DNA of 44,770 nucleotides from Flavobacteriia bacterium (GCA_011391075.1 JAABRF010000011.1:1-44770); one strand, 5' to 3'; positions 15,598-25,332 are shown, counted from the first letter of the stretch. A program made the numbers and translations. Notes: generated by a model not told the origin, from the sequence alone.

Positions 15598-16875
15598 ATG
15601 TCACCAAAAATTTCTACTAACTACACTAAAACTCAACATAACCTCTGGCAACAACCATGGGGTTATGTTGAGTCTTTTTTAATTGTGTTTGGAACACTAA
15701 CCATCGGATTTTTATGGGAAATATTTATAGGGAAAATGTCAGTTCATTTTTTTGTTTTTCCAATGAATGTACTGATTGGTTTTCTATATGTTTTGAGTCT
15801 GATTGTCTTTCAAAAATACTTGTTTAAGTGGCAATTGGTAATGTGGTTTACTTCTATTCCAGCAACGATTACTTTGTTAATTTCGGTTTTATTAATGGTT
15901 TTGCTAATGGGAATATTTCCACAATCGCCCTGTAGCAATACGCTTGTTAATGTTTTAGGATTGAATCATATTACTTCGCATTGGGCCTTTTATTTAATTC
16001 AATTTTTATTACTTACTGCTTTGGGATTGGTTACTGTGAAACGTGCTTTTCCGTTTAAGTTAAACAATGTAGGTTTTATACTCAACCATGCTGGTCTTTT
16101 TATAGCCCTCTTAGCAGGATTATTGGGTGCTAATGATGTACAAAAACTCAAAATAATTATTACCGAAAAAGCAGATCAACAAATAGCCATCAATGAGCAA
16201 AATCATTTGCTAAAAATGGATTTTAAAATCTATTTACATGATTTTCAGATGGATGAATATTTGCCTAAATTGACTGTTGTGAACAACAACACCGGAAATA
16301 TTGTACTCACACAAGGGAATATCGAAATTGATACCATTAAGAAAACATCATTTATTTTTAAGGATTATCAAATTGAAGTTGAAAAATACCTTTCATCTGC
16401 AGGAAAAATAGATGATAGATATGTTGCAGTAAGAGATGTAGGTACGCCACCTGCCGTATTTTTGAAAATTACTAATTTGAAAACCAAAGAATTAACTAGT
16501 TCGTGGGTGAGTTGTGGCAGTTTTCTTTATCCTTACGAAGCCGCAAAATTAAATGATCAGTTTTCAGTGTTAATGACATTTCCTGAGCCAAAAAAATTCA
16601 ATTCTAAAATTAATATTTTTGGAAAGGATACCATTCAAAATATTGATATTGAAGTCAATAAACCTTTTAGTTATGATGGATGGGAAATTTATCAATTGAG
16701 TTATGATGAAAACAAAGGAAAGTGGTCGCAAACAAGCACTTTGGAAATGGTGAAAGATCCTTGGTTACCTGTGGTTTACATAGGAGTTTTTATGATGATT
16801 GCAGGAGCAATCTATCTTTTCTGGAAAGCCCCTAAAGGTTTAAATTCGAAACGTAATACCTTAAAAACCCCATAA
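15598..16875 (+). CDS. ResB/CcsB-like cytochrome c biogenesis protein
   Basis: A 425-residue membrane protein starting two bases after the nrfA stop (ATG 15598; a longer frame starting inside nrfA is rejected). Hydrophobic helices lie at about 22-42, 50-70, 78-105, 125-145 and 160-178. A long periplasmic domain follows (about 180-390, including PFSYDGWEIYQLSYD, the ResB-type end segment) and then a final helix (about 395-412). Known: ResB/CcsB acts with CcsA as the system II haem lyase. With the next gene it is likely dedicated to NrfHA, perhaps to the unusual CWTCK site. Confidence 0.88.
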   Translation: MSPKISTNYTKTQHNLWQQPWGYVESFLIVFGTLTIGFLWEIFIGKMSVHFFVFPMNVLIGFLYVLSLIVFQKYLFKWQLVMWFTSIPATITLLISVLLMVLLMGIFPQSPCSNTLVNVLGLNHITSHWAFYLIQFLLLTALGLVTVKRAFPFKLNNVGFILNHAGLFIALLAGLLGANDVQKLKIIITEKADQQIAINEQNHLLKMDFKIYLHDFQMDEYLPKLTVVNNNTGNIVLTQGNIEIDTIKKTSFIFKDYQIEVEKYLSSAGKIDDRYVAVRDVGTPPAVFLKITNLKTKELTSSWVSCGSFLYPYEAAKLNDQFSVLMTFPEPKKFNSKINIFGKDTIQNIDIEVNKPFSYDGWEIYQLSYDENKGKWSQTSTLEMVKDPWLPVVYIGVFMMIAGAIYLFWKAPKGLNSKRNTLKTP

Positions 16876-16876
16876 A

Positions 16877-17662
16877 ATGAATTTGCTTTTTTTTCAAAAT
16901 ATATTTTTGGTAATCAGCTGTGTTTGGTTGTTTTCTTTAATTCTTATCTTATTTAAAAAGAATTCCATAGGTGTTTTATTTGCCACAATAGGCACCCTTT
17001 TATTACTTTTTTTTATGGTCCAATTGTGGGTAAAATTAGATAGGCCTCCTATGCGCACTCTAGGTGAAACGCGACTTTGGTACGCTTTATTTTTGCCAAG
17101 CATTGGTTTGTTGATTTATGCCAAATGGAAATACACTTGGTTTTTGCTCTATACTGTTTTGATGGCTTGGATCTTTCTTTTTATTAATTACTTACATCTT
17201 GAAAACTTTTCAAAAACACTCATGCCTGCCTTACAAAGTATTTGGTTTATTCCACATGTCTTGGTTTATATGATTGCTTATGCATTGCTAGCTGCTTCTA
17301 GTTTAGTTGCTTTCAAAAACTTGATTAACAGTAAAAAAAATCAAATTATTGAGACAATAGTTTTAGCCGATCAGTTGGTATATGTAGGATTTTCTTTTCT
17401 CACATTAGGATTATTATTTGGCGCCTTGTGGGCAAAAACCGCATGGGGAAGCTATTGGACTTGGGATCCCAAAGAAGTTTGGGCATTTCTAACTTGGTTA
17501 GCCTATTTAATCTATCTACATTACCGTTTTTTTAAACCGATTGAAATTAAAAAAGCGAATTGGATGCTTGTATTGGCATTCGTAATCCTTTTATTGTGTT
17601 GGTTTTGGGTCAATTATTCACCCATTGCAAAAAATAGTGTTCATACATATACTAATTATTGA
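16877..17662 (+). CDS. ccsA: CcsA-like haem lyase subunit (system II cytochrome c biogenesis)
   Basis: A 261-residue integral membrane protein with about eight helices. The haem-handling WWD motif WGSYWTWDPKEVWAF (190-204) is intact, and the flanking histidines H127 (FIPHVLVY) and H256 (NSVHTYTN) match the conserved haem ligands of CcsA. It starts one base after the ResB-like gene stop, so the pair is surely co-translated. Known function: transport and attachment of haem to apocytochromes outside the membrane. Location in the nrf operon suggests service to NrfA/NrfH, like the specialised CcsA of Wolinella that handles CXXCK. Confidence 0.93.
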   Translation: MNLLFFQNIFLVISCVWLFSLILILFKKNSIGVLFATIGTLLLLFFMVQLWVKLDRPPMRTLGETRLWYALFLPSIGLLIYAKWKYTWFLLYTVLMAWIFLFINYLHLENFSKTLMPALQSIWFIPHVLVYMIAYALLAASSLVAFKNLINSKKNQIIETIVLADQLVYVGFSFLTLGLLFGALWAKTAWGSYWTWDPKEVWAFLTWLAYLIYLHYRFFKPIEIKKANWMLVLAFVILLLCWFWVNYSPIAKNSVHTYTNY

Positions 17663-17804
17663 GTCAATTACATAACCGCATTAATTAGTTATAAGTTGTT
17701 TATACATAATGGATTTTTGAAAATAATCATCTCCACTTAATTCTCTTTTTTTAGTTTCTTATACAATCAAATTTTCATATAATATTTAATTAAATTTTCA
17801 AATC

Positions 17805-18146
17805 ATGCTCATAAAATCAATAGATATTAACAATTTTAATGACGAAAAAGTACAAACCCAAGTGGTTTTAGAATCGACATTTACAAAAGAAATCATCATT
17901 TCTATATCTCAAGGACAATTGATGAAAGAACATAAATCGCCTTATCCCATAATCATTCATTTATTGGAAGGTGTAATTGAATTGGGCGTGGAAAGTGTTA
18001 AATATCAAATGAAAAAAAATGATATTGTCACTTTAGAAGGTAATGTTCCACATGATTTATTTGCAAATGAAAAAGCATTGATAAGATTAACTTTGTCCAA
18101 ACAAGATATAATTGAACGAGTAAAATTTGTGATTGAACCTTTGTAA
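17805..18146 (+). CDS. Small cupin-domain protein
   Basis: A 113-residue single-domain cupin. Seen: 'KEHKSPYPIIIHLLEGVIELGV' (first cupin motif region) and 'MKKNDIVTLEGNVPHDLFANE' (second motif region, with a conserved P-H pair). Only some of the usual metal-binding His/Glu residues are present (H in EHKSP, H in PHD), so metal binding is uncertain. Small cupins of this kind often sit near respiratory or denitrification genes, but the role is unknown. It stands 142 bp after ccsA with no clear promoter or terminator between, so it may belong to the same transcript. Confidence 0.75.
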   Translation: MLIKSIDINNFNDEKVQTQVVLESTFTKEIIISISQGQLMKEHKSPYPIIIHLLEGVIELGVESVKYQMKKNDIVTLEGNVPHDLFANEKALIRLTLSKQDIIERVKFVIEPL

Positions 18147-18538
18147 AATATTTATTTTTCTGGTTTTCACACTGCCTTGCATTTCCAAGAATACCTTTAT
18201 TTCCAAGATCTTTTAATAATTTTTCATACAGATTTATCAAATGTGAAAAGTTATTGCAAACTTCTAATAGTCCTGAATTTCATTTTTTAGGTTATAAGTT
18301 CTTTTTTGCTTTTAATTCTATAAAACATTTATAGCAAGTTATATTATTGTTGTTAATTGTTTAAAATAATTTATAAATACAAGCAAAAAGTCTATTATAG
18401 TTTATAAATATAACAGATAACTGAATATCAATTTCATTTGTTAATATAAAATCTATTTTTGCATAAATTATCAAGGGTTCGTTGATTCGTACCCAAATAC
18501 CAACGTAAGGTGCTTTTATTAATGAAATTACCTCATTT
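18147..18538 (+). promoter_or_regulatory. 392-bp gap with a candidate promoter for the giant gene
   Basis: Very AT-rich, no plausible gene. TATTTTTG (18454-18461) fits the -7 consensus and would give a leader of about 70 nt. No good TTTG lies 19-21 bp upstream. The leader contains GGGT (18475) and ACCC (18490) that can pair as a small hairpin. A short minus-strand frame near 18028-18240 shows no recognisable protein. Confidence 0.4.
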
Positions 18539-21500
18539 ATGCAGATCACAAATCAACCTAAAATCAAACTCGGAAGCGACGCTTTAAATTTTATCAATCT
18601 ATACGAATCTCTTGGAGAAAGGGCTGAAAATTTTATCCCTTTGCACGTATTGGATAAATTGAAACATTTCATAGACTTGTGCTTAATGGAATCTGAAGAT
18701 CCGGCTCGCTTGGAAATGCTGATTTCTAGAGCAGTTGTCGAACTAAAAGAAGTAATTCCCGGTTATGCGGAAGTGGCTTTGATGCTTTATCCTCACAAAC
18801 TTTCCAAAGCTTTTGAATACAGCAGTCAAAAACAAAAATTCAACCAACGTCTTAAAAATTTAATCGATACGGATGCCATCAGTGATGTGTCCAAACAAAA
18901 AGCCCAAAATATTCTCAATGCTCATGATTTTTCTGTGGGTAATCCTCCGGTTACCAATGCGCAATTGGAGTTTGTTTACAAAGTAGTTCTGGGTGACAAT
19001 GCCGTAAATATCCGAAAATACAAAGAAGTGCTCGGTATCATTGACGAAGTGGAAAGCGCACAATGGGATTATATGTTGGATGTCTTGGATCAAATGGTGG
19101 TCCAAAATTCTCATTACACAACCAAAGCCGAACAAAATGCTTTTTTGCATCGCAATGCCTCTACTACCGATTTTAAAGGGCTGAGCGGTTTGGCAACTAC
19201 CTTGGTTTCCGGCACTGCTGATACCGCTATCAAACTATTAGTTGGAGAGGTTTTTAATAAAAATGCTGTCAAAACCATCGATTTTAAAAGTGAAACGCAA
19301 CTCTTTGATCAAATAAAAGGTGATACTACCCATATTTTCGTCATTAAATTACCAGAAGCTAGAGGTAATTTTTTTACTGATCCCAAATGGTTTCCCTATC
19401 TTACCCGATTGGTTTTGGTTGACGATTCTACTTTGTCTAAAAGTACCAATACATCTTTGGTTTTTGCTTTCCACAATCAAATCATCAATACACTCAACCG
19501 TGTACATACCAAAAAATTGGGTGCTTGGGCCAATTCCCAAATGAACTTGCGTTTGATTTTGGAAAAGGTGCATGCTGATAACCTTTTGAAATTTAGAACT
19601 AAAATTCAAAATAAAATCCAACATTACAATAGAGAACTGAATGATTTTAGACAAGACCAATTAGGCGAAATAGACAATCCTGAAAAAGATGTGGTCTTAT
19701 TCAAATTTGATGAATTTGCCCGCCAAATCATTCAGGATAAATATACTTTGAGCAAACTCAATCAGCTGTTGGACCTATTAATTGATGTTTCAGACGAACC
19801 CAAACGCGGTAAACTAAACCAATCATTGATTGCCGAATTTGAGCTGAGACTTTCCAAATATTTCTATTCCAATAATCCGGCTTTGCAAACGGCAACCATT
19901 ATCGAAGGCGGCGGACGCAATCAGATTAAAACCTATGGGGAATATCTTTTGAGCAAGAAAATCGTGACGCTTTCCAAAGAAGTAGAAGACCGTTGCCATT
20001 TGATCATGGAAGTAATTCCCGATTCCTACGAACGAACTTTACACAATCATTTTCATAAAAATTTCGGAATCAATCTCTTCCTCGAACGCTATCGGGATTA
20101 CATGATTATCACCGAAAATGAAGCCGATAACAGCGGAAGATTCAAAAATTTTCTCATCGAACTCGGAATTTATGAAAAATACAAATCTTTACCTCAAGAC
20201 CGCAGAAAGTTGGTGGCCGAGTTTTTGTCCAATCTCAGCAATACTTCCAAAACGAGTATTTCCGACGATGCGCAAATGATCATCCGAGACTTGATTTCCG
20301 ATAAAGTCCTGCGACCTTATGTCATTTGGAACCAACAACAATCATGGGAATACCGCGATTTGATTCCCGAAGATCGCTTTGATATCAATCCTTTTGATTT
20401 GGATGTCGAACTCAAAGAAGACGGTAAAATTGATTACGAACGCCTGCATGACCGCTTGCTGCGTATCAAACATACGTTCCAACTCTTTGACGAATCGGGA
20501 ACGCTATGGGATAAATTTTGTGACAATTTGAGTATCATCATCAACGATCCACACAACCCAACCGGTTATACCGATCACAACCATCCTGACTTAATTAAGT
20601 TTTTGAAATTTATCAGTCGTACCAAAATTACGCTTTTGTTGGACGAAGCCTATAATGATGCCGTCAAAATTGACGATCCCGACGAACCCAAATGGCGTAC
20701 AGTATCCAGATATGTACTCAACAATATGGCCAATTACCCCAAAATCAGTATCGTAGCTTCTATCTCTACGACCAAAAATTTGGGTTCTACAGGCAATAGG
20801 TTAGGAGCATTGGTGAGTACTCCTGCCAAACATGATGTCATCAAATTTGCCCGTAAGTTCAATGAAGTTACCAAAGGCAATACCATGTCCTTGTTTATTT
20901 TGGTCAATTTGCTCGAATCTGCACAATTAGCCAAAAGAGTCAAAGATGAAATGGAATCCAATTTGCCCAAAAATGCTTCGCGATCTCACATCATCAAATT
21001 ATTAGAAAAATACATTCTTACTGAAACCCAAAATTACTTCCAAAATAAAGTAGATCAAAGGGTTTCTATCTTTGAAGGCAGTCCGTTGCACTTGTTTTTG
21101 TTGGAAGAATTGGTTTCCTTGGATAAATTGGATATTCTCCAAATTCCGGATGATTTCCGCTACAATGACACCCCATTTTTCGTGTATTATCGCGAGGAAT
21201 TGATTCAAAAATTAAATACTTTCCGTATCAATCGCATCTTTAGATCGGAAACCAACAAAAGACTCAATTTGGCCAAAAAGGTTGTAAACGAAGTGTTGGA
21301 AAAAAATCAAGAAACTAATATTTCTGTAGTTGATTCCGATGGTTCTTATTTGTTAAATTTGAAAATTCATACCTATTTTTCTTATCAAGATTTGGAGAAA
21401 TTTGCTCTGAAATTGGCAGAAAAAAGAGGTATTGCTCTGATTCCATATGAAACCGGTTTCATGCGTTTTTCGGTAGGTGACTATCTGGAAGGTAGCGAAA

Positions 21501-24500
21501 AGAGTTATGAAATTTTGACAAAAGAAACTGAAAATGCAGCCCGAATCTTTTTAAATTACTGGAATCTTTTCTACAATGCCAAGTTGGATGTTGCCCATAC
21601 TTCCAAGCGAACAGAAGAGGTTTTGGATGAAATTTTCAAAACCAAAACAGAGAAAGATTTTATCAAAAAACTCTTTGATGATTACGATGTGATTAAAGAT
21701 TTGAAAAAATCCAAACTCAACTATTTACGCATCAACAATGTAAAAACCCTCTATCATCTGCAACATCGTGCAAGTGGTGTGAGTATCAATGCGATACCCA
21801 ATTCTGCCAATGCCGTAATTGAATTTGATGAAAGTATAGGCTATTGCAGTAATGTCATCGAATTTGTAAAAAGCAAAGCGTTTTCTACCATATATGAGAA
21901 TTTATTACCCCAGATTTATCAAAGTATTCCATTGATTAAAGATTTGGATATTCAGGAAGTTAATGCGCGATTTGGCAAACCTACTTTACTGAAATACATT
22001 CAAAACAAACTCGATTTTCAACCGTTGGTCAATGTCTTGGATCGACCTGATGAGTTGAACATCATGCGCGAAATATTATTGGAATTGGAACGCATTCTTT
22101 TTTCGGATGCCAAAACCAAAATTCTAGCCATCCAATCGAGTGATCAAACTGCTTTGGACGTAGCCAAATTGGAAGGAATCAACAGCATTCTCAAAAAGAA
22201 TATTGAGGAAATTTTGTTGCATTTCAATTTGCCTTTTGGACAAGATCCCGTACTGCCAACTTACAAGGAAATAGTAGATCAGGCCTGTAAAACCCTGAAA
22301 AATATTACCGGAAAATCGATTGAAGATATAGATCTCAAATATTTCAGTAATGATATGTTGGCTCATTTATATGCAGATACGGCTTGGCAAAAATCCGAAT
22401 TTGGAAGCCAATTGTATGGTAAAATTGCCCATTTGATTCAACAGAAATTGCATGGAAAAGTGACTCGGCAAACGATTTTGGAAGCATATTTGTTGAGAAA
22501 AGACAATACTTTTATAACCAAATTTACGGATAAACTGATTTTTTGGAAAAACTATTTGGCTCAAAGCCAATTACAAGATGCTGAAATCCAAATGATAAGT
22601 CAAAATTTACTTCAAGGACTTTCAGAATCCGATTTCAACCAATTGTATCAAGAGATTGTTTCCCAATCTCAAGTGAAAATTTACGACGATCAATTGTATG
22701 AAATCGTTAGAAAAGTGAGTTTATTCTTGATTGAATTGTTGAATCAAACTAAATCTACAGCCTATTACACGCAATACAATCATACTTTTATCAAAATGAA
22801 TTTGGCTCATTTCAAAAAGCAAAATTCAAGTGTCAATGAAATGGTTCAACACGGATTGTCTATTTATAAAAATTATGATACTTCTGAAAATGAGTTGACG
22901 ACTTGGAACAAAGGTTCGCTCAAATGGTTGAATGATTTGTTGAGTAAAACCGGTGTCATCAGTGCAGAAGCGGCAGTGCAAACCCATACACGCATTGCCA
23001 CCGATTCCAAAAAAAGAGATTATCCGATTCATCGTGTAGATCGAATGCCTGAATTCAAACCAGACGAGGAAATTACTGATAATTCTTCTTTTGATTACAT
23101 TAAAAAATTGGATACGCGACCCGAATCCGACTTTTTCGTAGCCCGAATGAAAGAATTTGTCGAGAAAATGAATCCCGACAATTATCGTTGTAAAGTATTT
23201 ACGCAAGGTATTTTCAACGAATTATACATCATTGAAAAATCTTATTTAAAATATTTAACCGACAATTACAGACTTTTACAACCCGAAACAGTCAGTCATC
23301 AAGACATTCGAGATTTTGTACCTGATGTCATCATGCTATTGGGTGCGCCCGAAAAACTCATGTCATTTCCACAAATCGGAAGTTTTAATATTCCGGGACC
23401 CAAAGGTAATATCAAGACCATTGTAACACCATTGAAGAAAGAAACCGATTATTTTGGCAATGTCAAAAAACCGCGTTTGACCATGATCAACGAAAAGGTG
23501 AAGGAAATAGGAGGTATGCCTATTCACGGTTCTTTATTTGCCGTTGAAGCCGAAGATGGTAGTATTTTTGTCATCCAAATCAGTGGTGATAGTGGTGTAG
23601 GCAAATCGGAAATGTTGGCAGCTATGATGTTGAAATGGCTGAAAAACAATTTACCAGGAATTCGCTCCATCAAATTGATCGCCGGAGATATGTTCCACAT
23701 TTTCCCCGATAAAAATGGAAATTTGTATGGAATAGGAACTGAAGTTGGAGATTTTTCAAGGGTTACAGATTTTGATCCTGAATATATTCACGCATACAAT
23801 TCGCTCTTTGAAAGAAGTGCCGAAAGCAATGTAGAAGACCTCAATTCGCGAAGTACCATCAGCGGATTTTGTGATATTTCCATGCCTTTCAAAATCGACA
23901 TCATGTTGACTGCTTATAATTATGCCAAAATCGAAGCAGGTATTTTGCGTTATGACAATCCTGAAAACTTCATTTTATACAGAGATGCACACGGCGAACG
24001 CAAAGAAAAAGCTACTAGTGAAGACGGACCGAATTTCCTCAGAACCTTGATGCGTTATACTGCCGATAAAAATATTGTGGATTTGATAGACAAACACGGA
24101 AATTATTTGGATACGGTTTTGGATTGGACGTATGATGATTTCAGTCAAATGCATTATTTATCTTCATCTTATCGAATGATTGATAAGATAAATTTGGAGC
24201 AAATTGTACAAATTATTTTCAAAGATAAGGCATTTAAGAGAAATGGATTGCTTCTGAAAATTCAAAATGTGCGATTTGATATCATCAAAAATAGATTCAT
24301 TGCCACACTTTTGGATCCAGAAGAAAACACATCGGAAACGGCTATCAATCGTCAGATTTTTGGTAGTATTTTCGATACACTGGCCAGTACACCTGCAGGA
24401 CAACCATTCGTGTCTGAGATCAATCAAACCGATAATCGCAAGCAGTTGATTGAAATTCTCAAAAATGCCAAAAATACCAAAGGAAAAACACCAACTGTTC

Positions 24501-25171
24501 AATTGGGGATTTTATCAACCGATTTGGGTAAAAAAGGCAAAGAAATAACAGGTCCACAAAAAGCAGCCGAAGACATGCGCAAACTCATCCAAGAAGTGCG
24601 TATCGAAAGACCTGATGTCAATGAAAATAGACAAATGGTACATGACAGTTTGCTAAAAAACTATCCGCAAATATTTAAAAATGGAATGAATTCGGAAGTT
24701 TTGAGATATAACTTCTATTTATATCAATTGGAACAAATGCGCAAAGCTGAATTTGTGAGATTGGATGATGTGAATCAAGCGGTTCAACTCAGCGGAACTT
24801 ATGGTTTTTGTCCGGTTGCTAAAAATCACGATTTCAGTCCGATATTAATCAACCAAAATGTTAATACGGAGATTGAAAGTTTTACAGAATCGTATGAGCA
24901 ATTGATGAAACTACCTTACAGCCAAGAGTTTGCTGATGAAATGTACCAAAGTTCGAAAAATCTATACATTGCCGATGGCTATAGTATAGAACTTATTCAA
25001 AACAATATGGTCATGCAAATTTTATTGGAACACCATTATTTGAATCTGTATGATCTCTCCAGAGAAAGAATTACTGAAAAAGTCAACAGAGAAGTGTTGG
25101 CTGTTGCCAAATATGTAGCCGTAAAGAGATATAACGAATCGAAAGTAACTAAAAAGAAATCAAACAAGTAG
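18539..25171 (+). CDS. Giant PLP aminotransferase-like / PEP carboxykinase-like fusion protein (2,210 aa)
   Basis: A single uninterrupted frame with no signal peptide, so likely cytosolic. Residues 1-480 are mostly helical and unassigned. About 560-1010 is a fold-type I aminotransferase-like domain: HNPTG (N673), LLLDEAY (D702, Y705), TTKNLGSTGNR (K746 Schiff-base lysine, R754) and MRFSVGDY (R976). N-D (29), D-Y (3) and K-R (8) spacings match aspartate aminotransferase; about 100 extra residues separate K746 from R976. About 1010-1580 is helical and unassigned. About 1630-1760 resembles the ATP-type PEPCK/HPr kinase superfamily: YFGNVKK (K1643, K1644), H1663 exactly 19 residues after K1644 as for the Mn-binding pair of E. 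coli PEPCK, P-loop GDSGVGKS (1683-1690) and IAGD (D1717). Residues 1760-2210 are unassigned. Domain classes are well supported; reaction and biological role are inference. Neighbours (cupin, rplS) give no clue. Confidence 0.8.
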   Translation: MQITNQPKIKLGSDALNFINLYESLGERAENFIPLHVLDKLKHFIDLCLMESEDPARLEMLISRAVVELKEVIPGYAEVALMLYPHKLSKAFEYSSQKQKFNQRLKNLIDTDAISDVSKQKAQNILNAHDFSVGNPPVTNAQLEFVYKVVLGDNAVNIRKYKEVLGIIDEVESAQWDYMLDVLDQMVVQNSHYTTKAEQNAFLHRNASTTDFKGLSGLATTLVSGTADTAIKLLVGEVFNKNAVKTIDFKSETQLFDQIKGDTTHIFVIKLPEARGNFFTDPKWFPYLTRLVLVDDSTLSKSTNTSLVFAFHNQIINTLNRVHTKKLGAWANSQMNLRLILEKVHADNLLKFRTKIQNKIQHYNRELNDFRQDQLGEIDNPEKDVVLFKFDEFARQIIQDKYTLSKLNQLLDLLIDVSDEPKRGKLNQSLIAEFELRLSKYFYSNNPALQTATIIEGGGRNQIKTYGEYLLSKKIVTLSKEVEDRCHLIMEVIPDSYERTLHNHFHKNFGINLFLERYRDYMIITENEADNSGRFKNFLIELGIYEKYKSLPQDRRKLVAEFLSNLSNTSKTSISDDAQMIIRDLISDKVLRPYVIWNQQQSWEYRDLIPEDRFDINPFDLDVELKEDGKIDYERLHDRLLRIKHTFQLFDESGTLWDKFCDNLSIIINDPHNPTGYTDHNHPDLIKFLKFISRTKITLLLDEAYNDAVKIDDPDEPKWRTVSRYVLNNMANYPKISIVASISTTKNLGSTGNRLGALVSTPAKHDVIKFARKFNEVTKGNTMSLFILVNLLESAQLAKRVKDEMESNLPKNASRSHIIKLLEKYILTETQNYFQNKVDQRVSIFEGSPLHLFLLEELVSLDKLDILQIPDDFRYNDTPFFVYYREELIQKLNTFRINRIFRSETNKRLNLAKKVVNEVLEKNQETNISVVDSDGSYLLNLKIHTYFSYQDLEKFALKLAEKRGIALIPYETGFMRFSVGDYLEGSEKSYEILTKETENAARIFLNYWNLFYNAKLDVAHTSKRTEEVLDEIFKTKTEKDFIKKLFDDYDVIKDLKKSKLNYLRINNVKTLYHLQHRASGVSINAIPNSANAVIEFDESIGYCSNVIEFVKSKAFSTIYENLLPQIYQSIPLIKDLDIQEVNARFGKPTLLKYIQNKLDFQPLVNVLDRPDELNIMREILLELERILFSDAKTKILAIQSSDQTALDVAKLEGINSILKKNIEEILLHFNLPFGQDPVLPTYKEIVDQACKTLKNITGKSIEDIDLKYFSNDMLAHLYADTAWQKSEFGSQLYGKIAHLIQQKLHGKVTRQTILEAYLLRKDNTFITKFTDKLIFWKNYLAQSQLQDAEIQMISQNLLQGLSESDFNQLYQEIVSQSQVKIYDDQLYEIVRKVSLFLIELLNQTKSTAYYTQYNHTFIKMNLAHFKKQNSSVNEMVQHGLSIYKNYDTSENELTTWNKGSLKWLNDLLSKTGVISAEAAVQTHTRIATDSKKRDYPIHRVDRMPEFKPDEEITDNSSFDYIKKLDTRPESDFFVARMKEFVEKMNPDNYRCKVFTQGIFNELYIIEKSYLKYLTDNYRLLQPETVSHQDIRDFVPDVIMLLGAPEKLMSFPQIGSFNIPGPKGNIKTIVTPLKKETDYFGNVKKPRLTMINEKVKEIGGMPIHGSLFAVEAEDGSIFVIQISGDSGVGKSEMLAAMMLKWLKNNLPGIRSIKLIAGDMFHIFPDKNGNLYGIGTEVGDFSRVTDFDPEYIHAYNSLFERSAESNVEDLNSRSTISGFCDISMPFKIDIMLTAYNYAKIEAGILRYDNPENFILYRDAHGERKEKATSEDGPNFLRTLMRYTADKNIVDLIDKHGNYLDTVLDWTYDDFSQMHYLSSSYRMIDKINLEQIVQIIFKDKAFKRNGLLLKIQNVRFDIIKNRFIATLLDPEENTSETAINRQIFGSIFDTLASTPAGQPFVSEINQTDNRKQLIEILKNAKNTKGKTPTVQLGILSTDLGKKGKEITGPQKAAEDMRKLIQEVRIERPDVNENRQMVHDSLLKNYPQIFKNGMNSEVLRYNFYLYQLEQMRKAEFVRLDDVNQAVQLSGTYGFCPVAKNHDFSPILINQNVNTEIESFTESYEQLMKLPYSQEFADEMYQSSKNLYIADGYSIELIQNNMVMQILLEHHYLNLYDLSRERITEKVNREVLAVAKYVAVKRYNESKVTKKKSNK

Positions 25172-25210
25172 GGTTTTTGATAAATACTTGTAAAGAGTAA
25201 CAAAAAACCC
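25171..25210 (+). terminator. Weak hairpin after the giant gene
   Basis: GGGTTTTTG (25171-25179) can pair with CAAAAAACCC (25201-25210) with one bulge. The tail after it is only moderately T-rich, so termination may be partial before the rplS promoter. Confidence 0.4.
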
Positions 25211-25253
25211 GATAAATTTTTATAACTAGTATTTTTTTTATCAAAAAATTTAC

Positions 25254-25332
25254 TATTTTTGCAAACTCAAATTCAACCTCTGACGAGAATCGTGAACGTT
25301 GCTTTTGATTCAATTATTTTTTTTTCATCAAG
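25254..25332 (+). promoter_or_regulatory. rplS promoter and 5' leader
   Basis: TATTTTTG (25254-25261) is a -7 box. The leader of about 65 nt contains GACGAGAATCGTGAACG and a later GATTC that can pair with GAATC, so a small structured leader is possible. Autoregulatory leaders are known for bL19 genes in several phyla, but I cannot confirm membership by eye. Confidence 0.45.

Noticed and set aside
18028-18300. Minus-strand frame beginning MINLYEKLLKDLG near the cupin gene, considered as a pseudogene
   Set aside because: It partly overlaps the cupin gene, is short, and shows no recognisable family.
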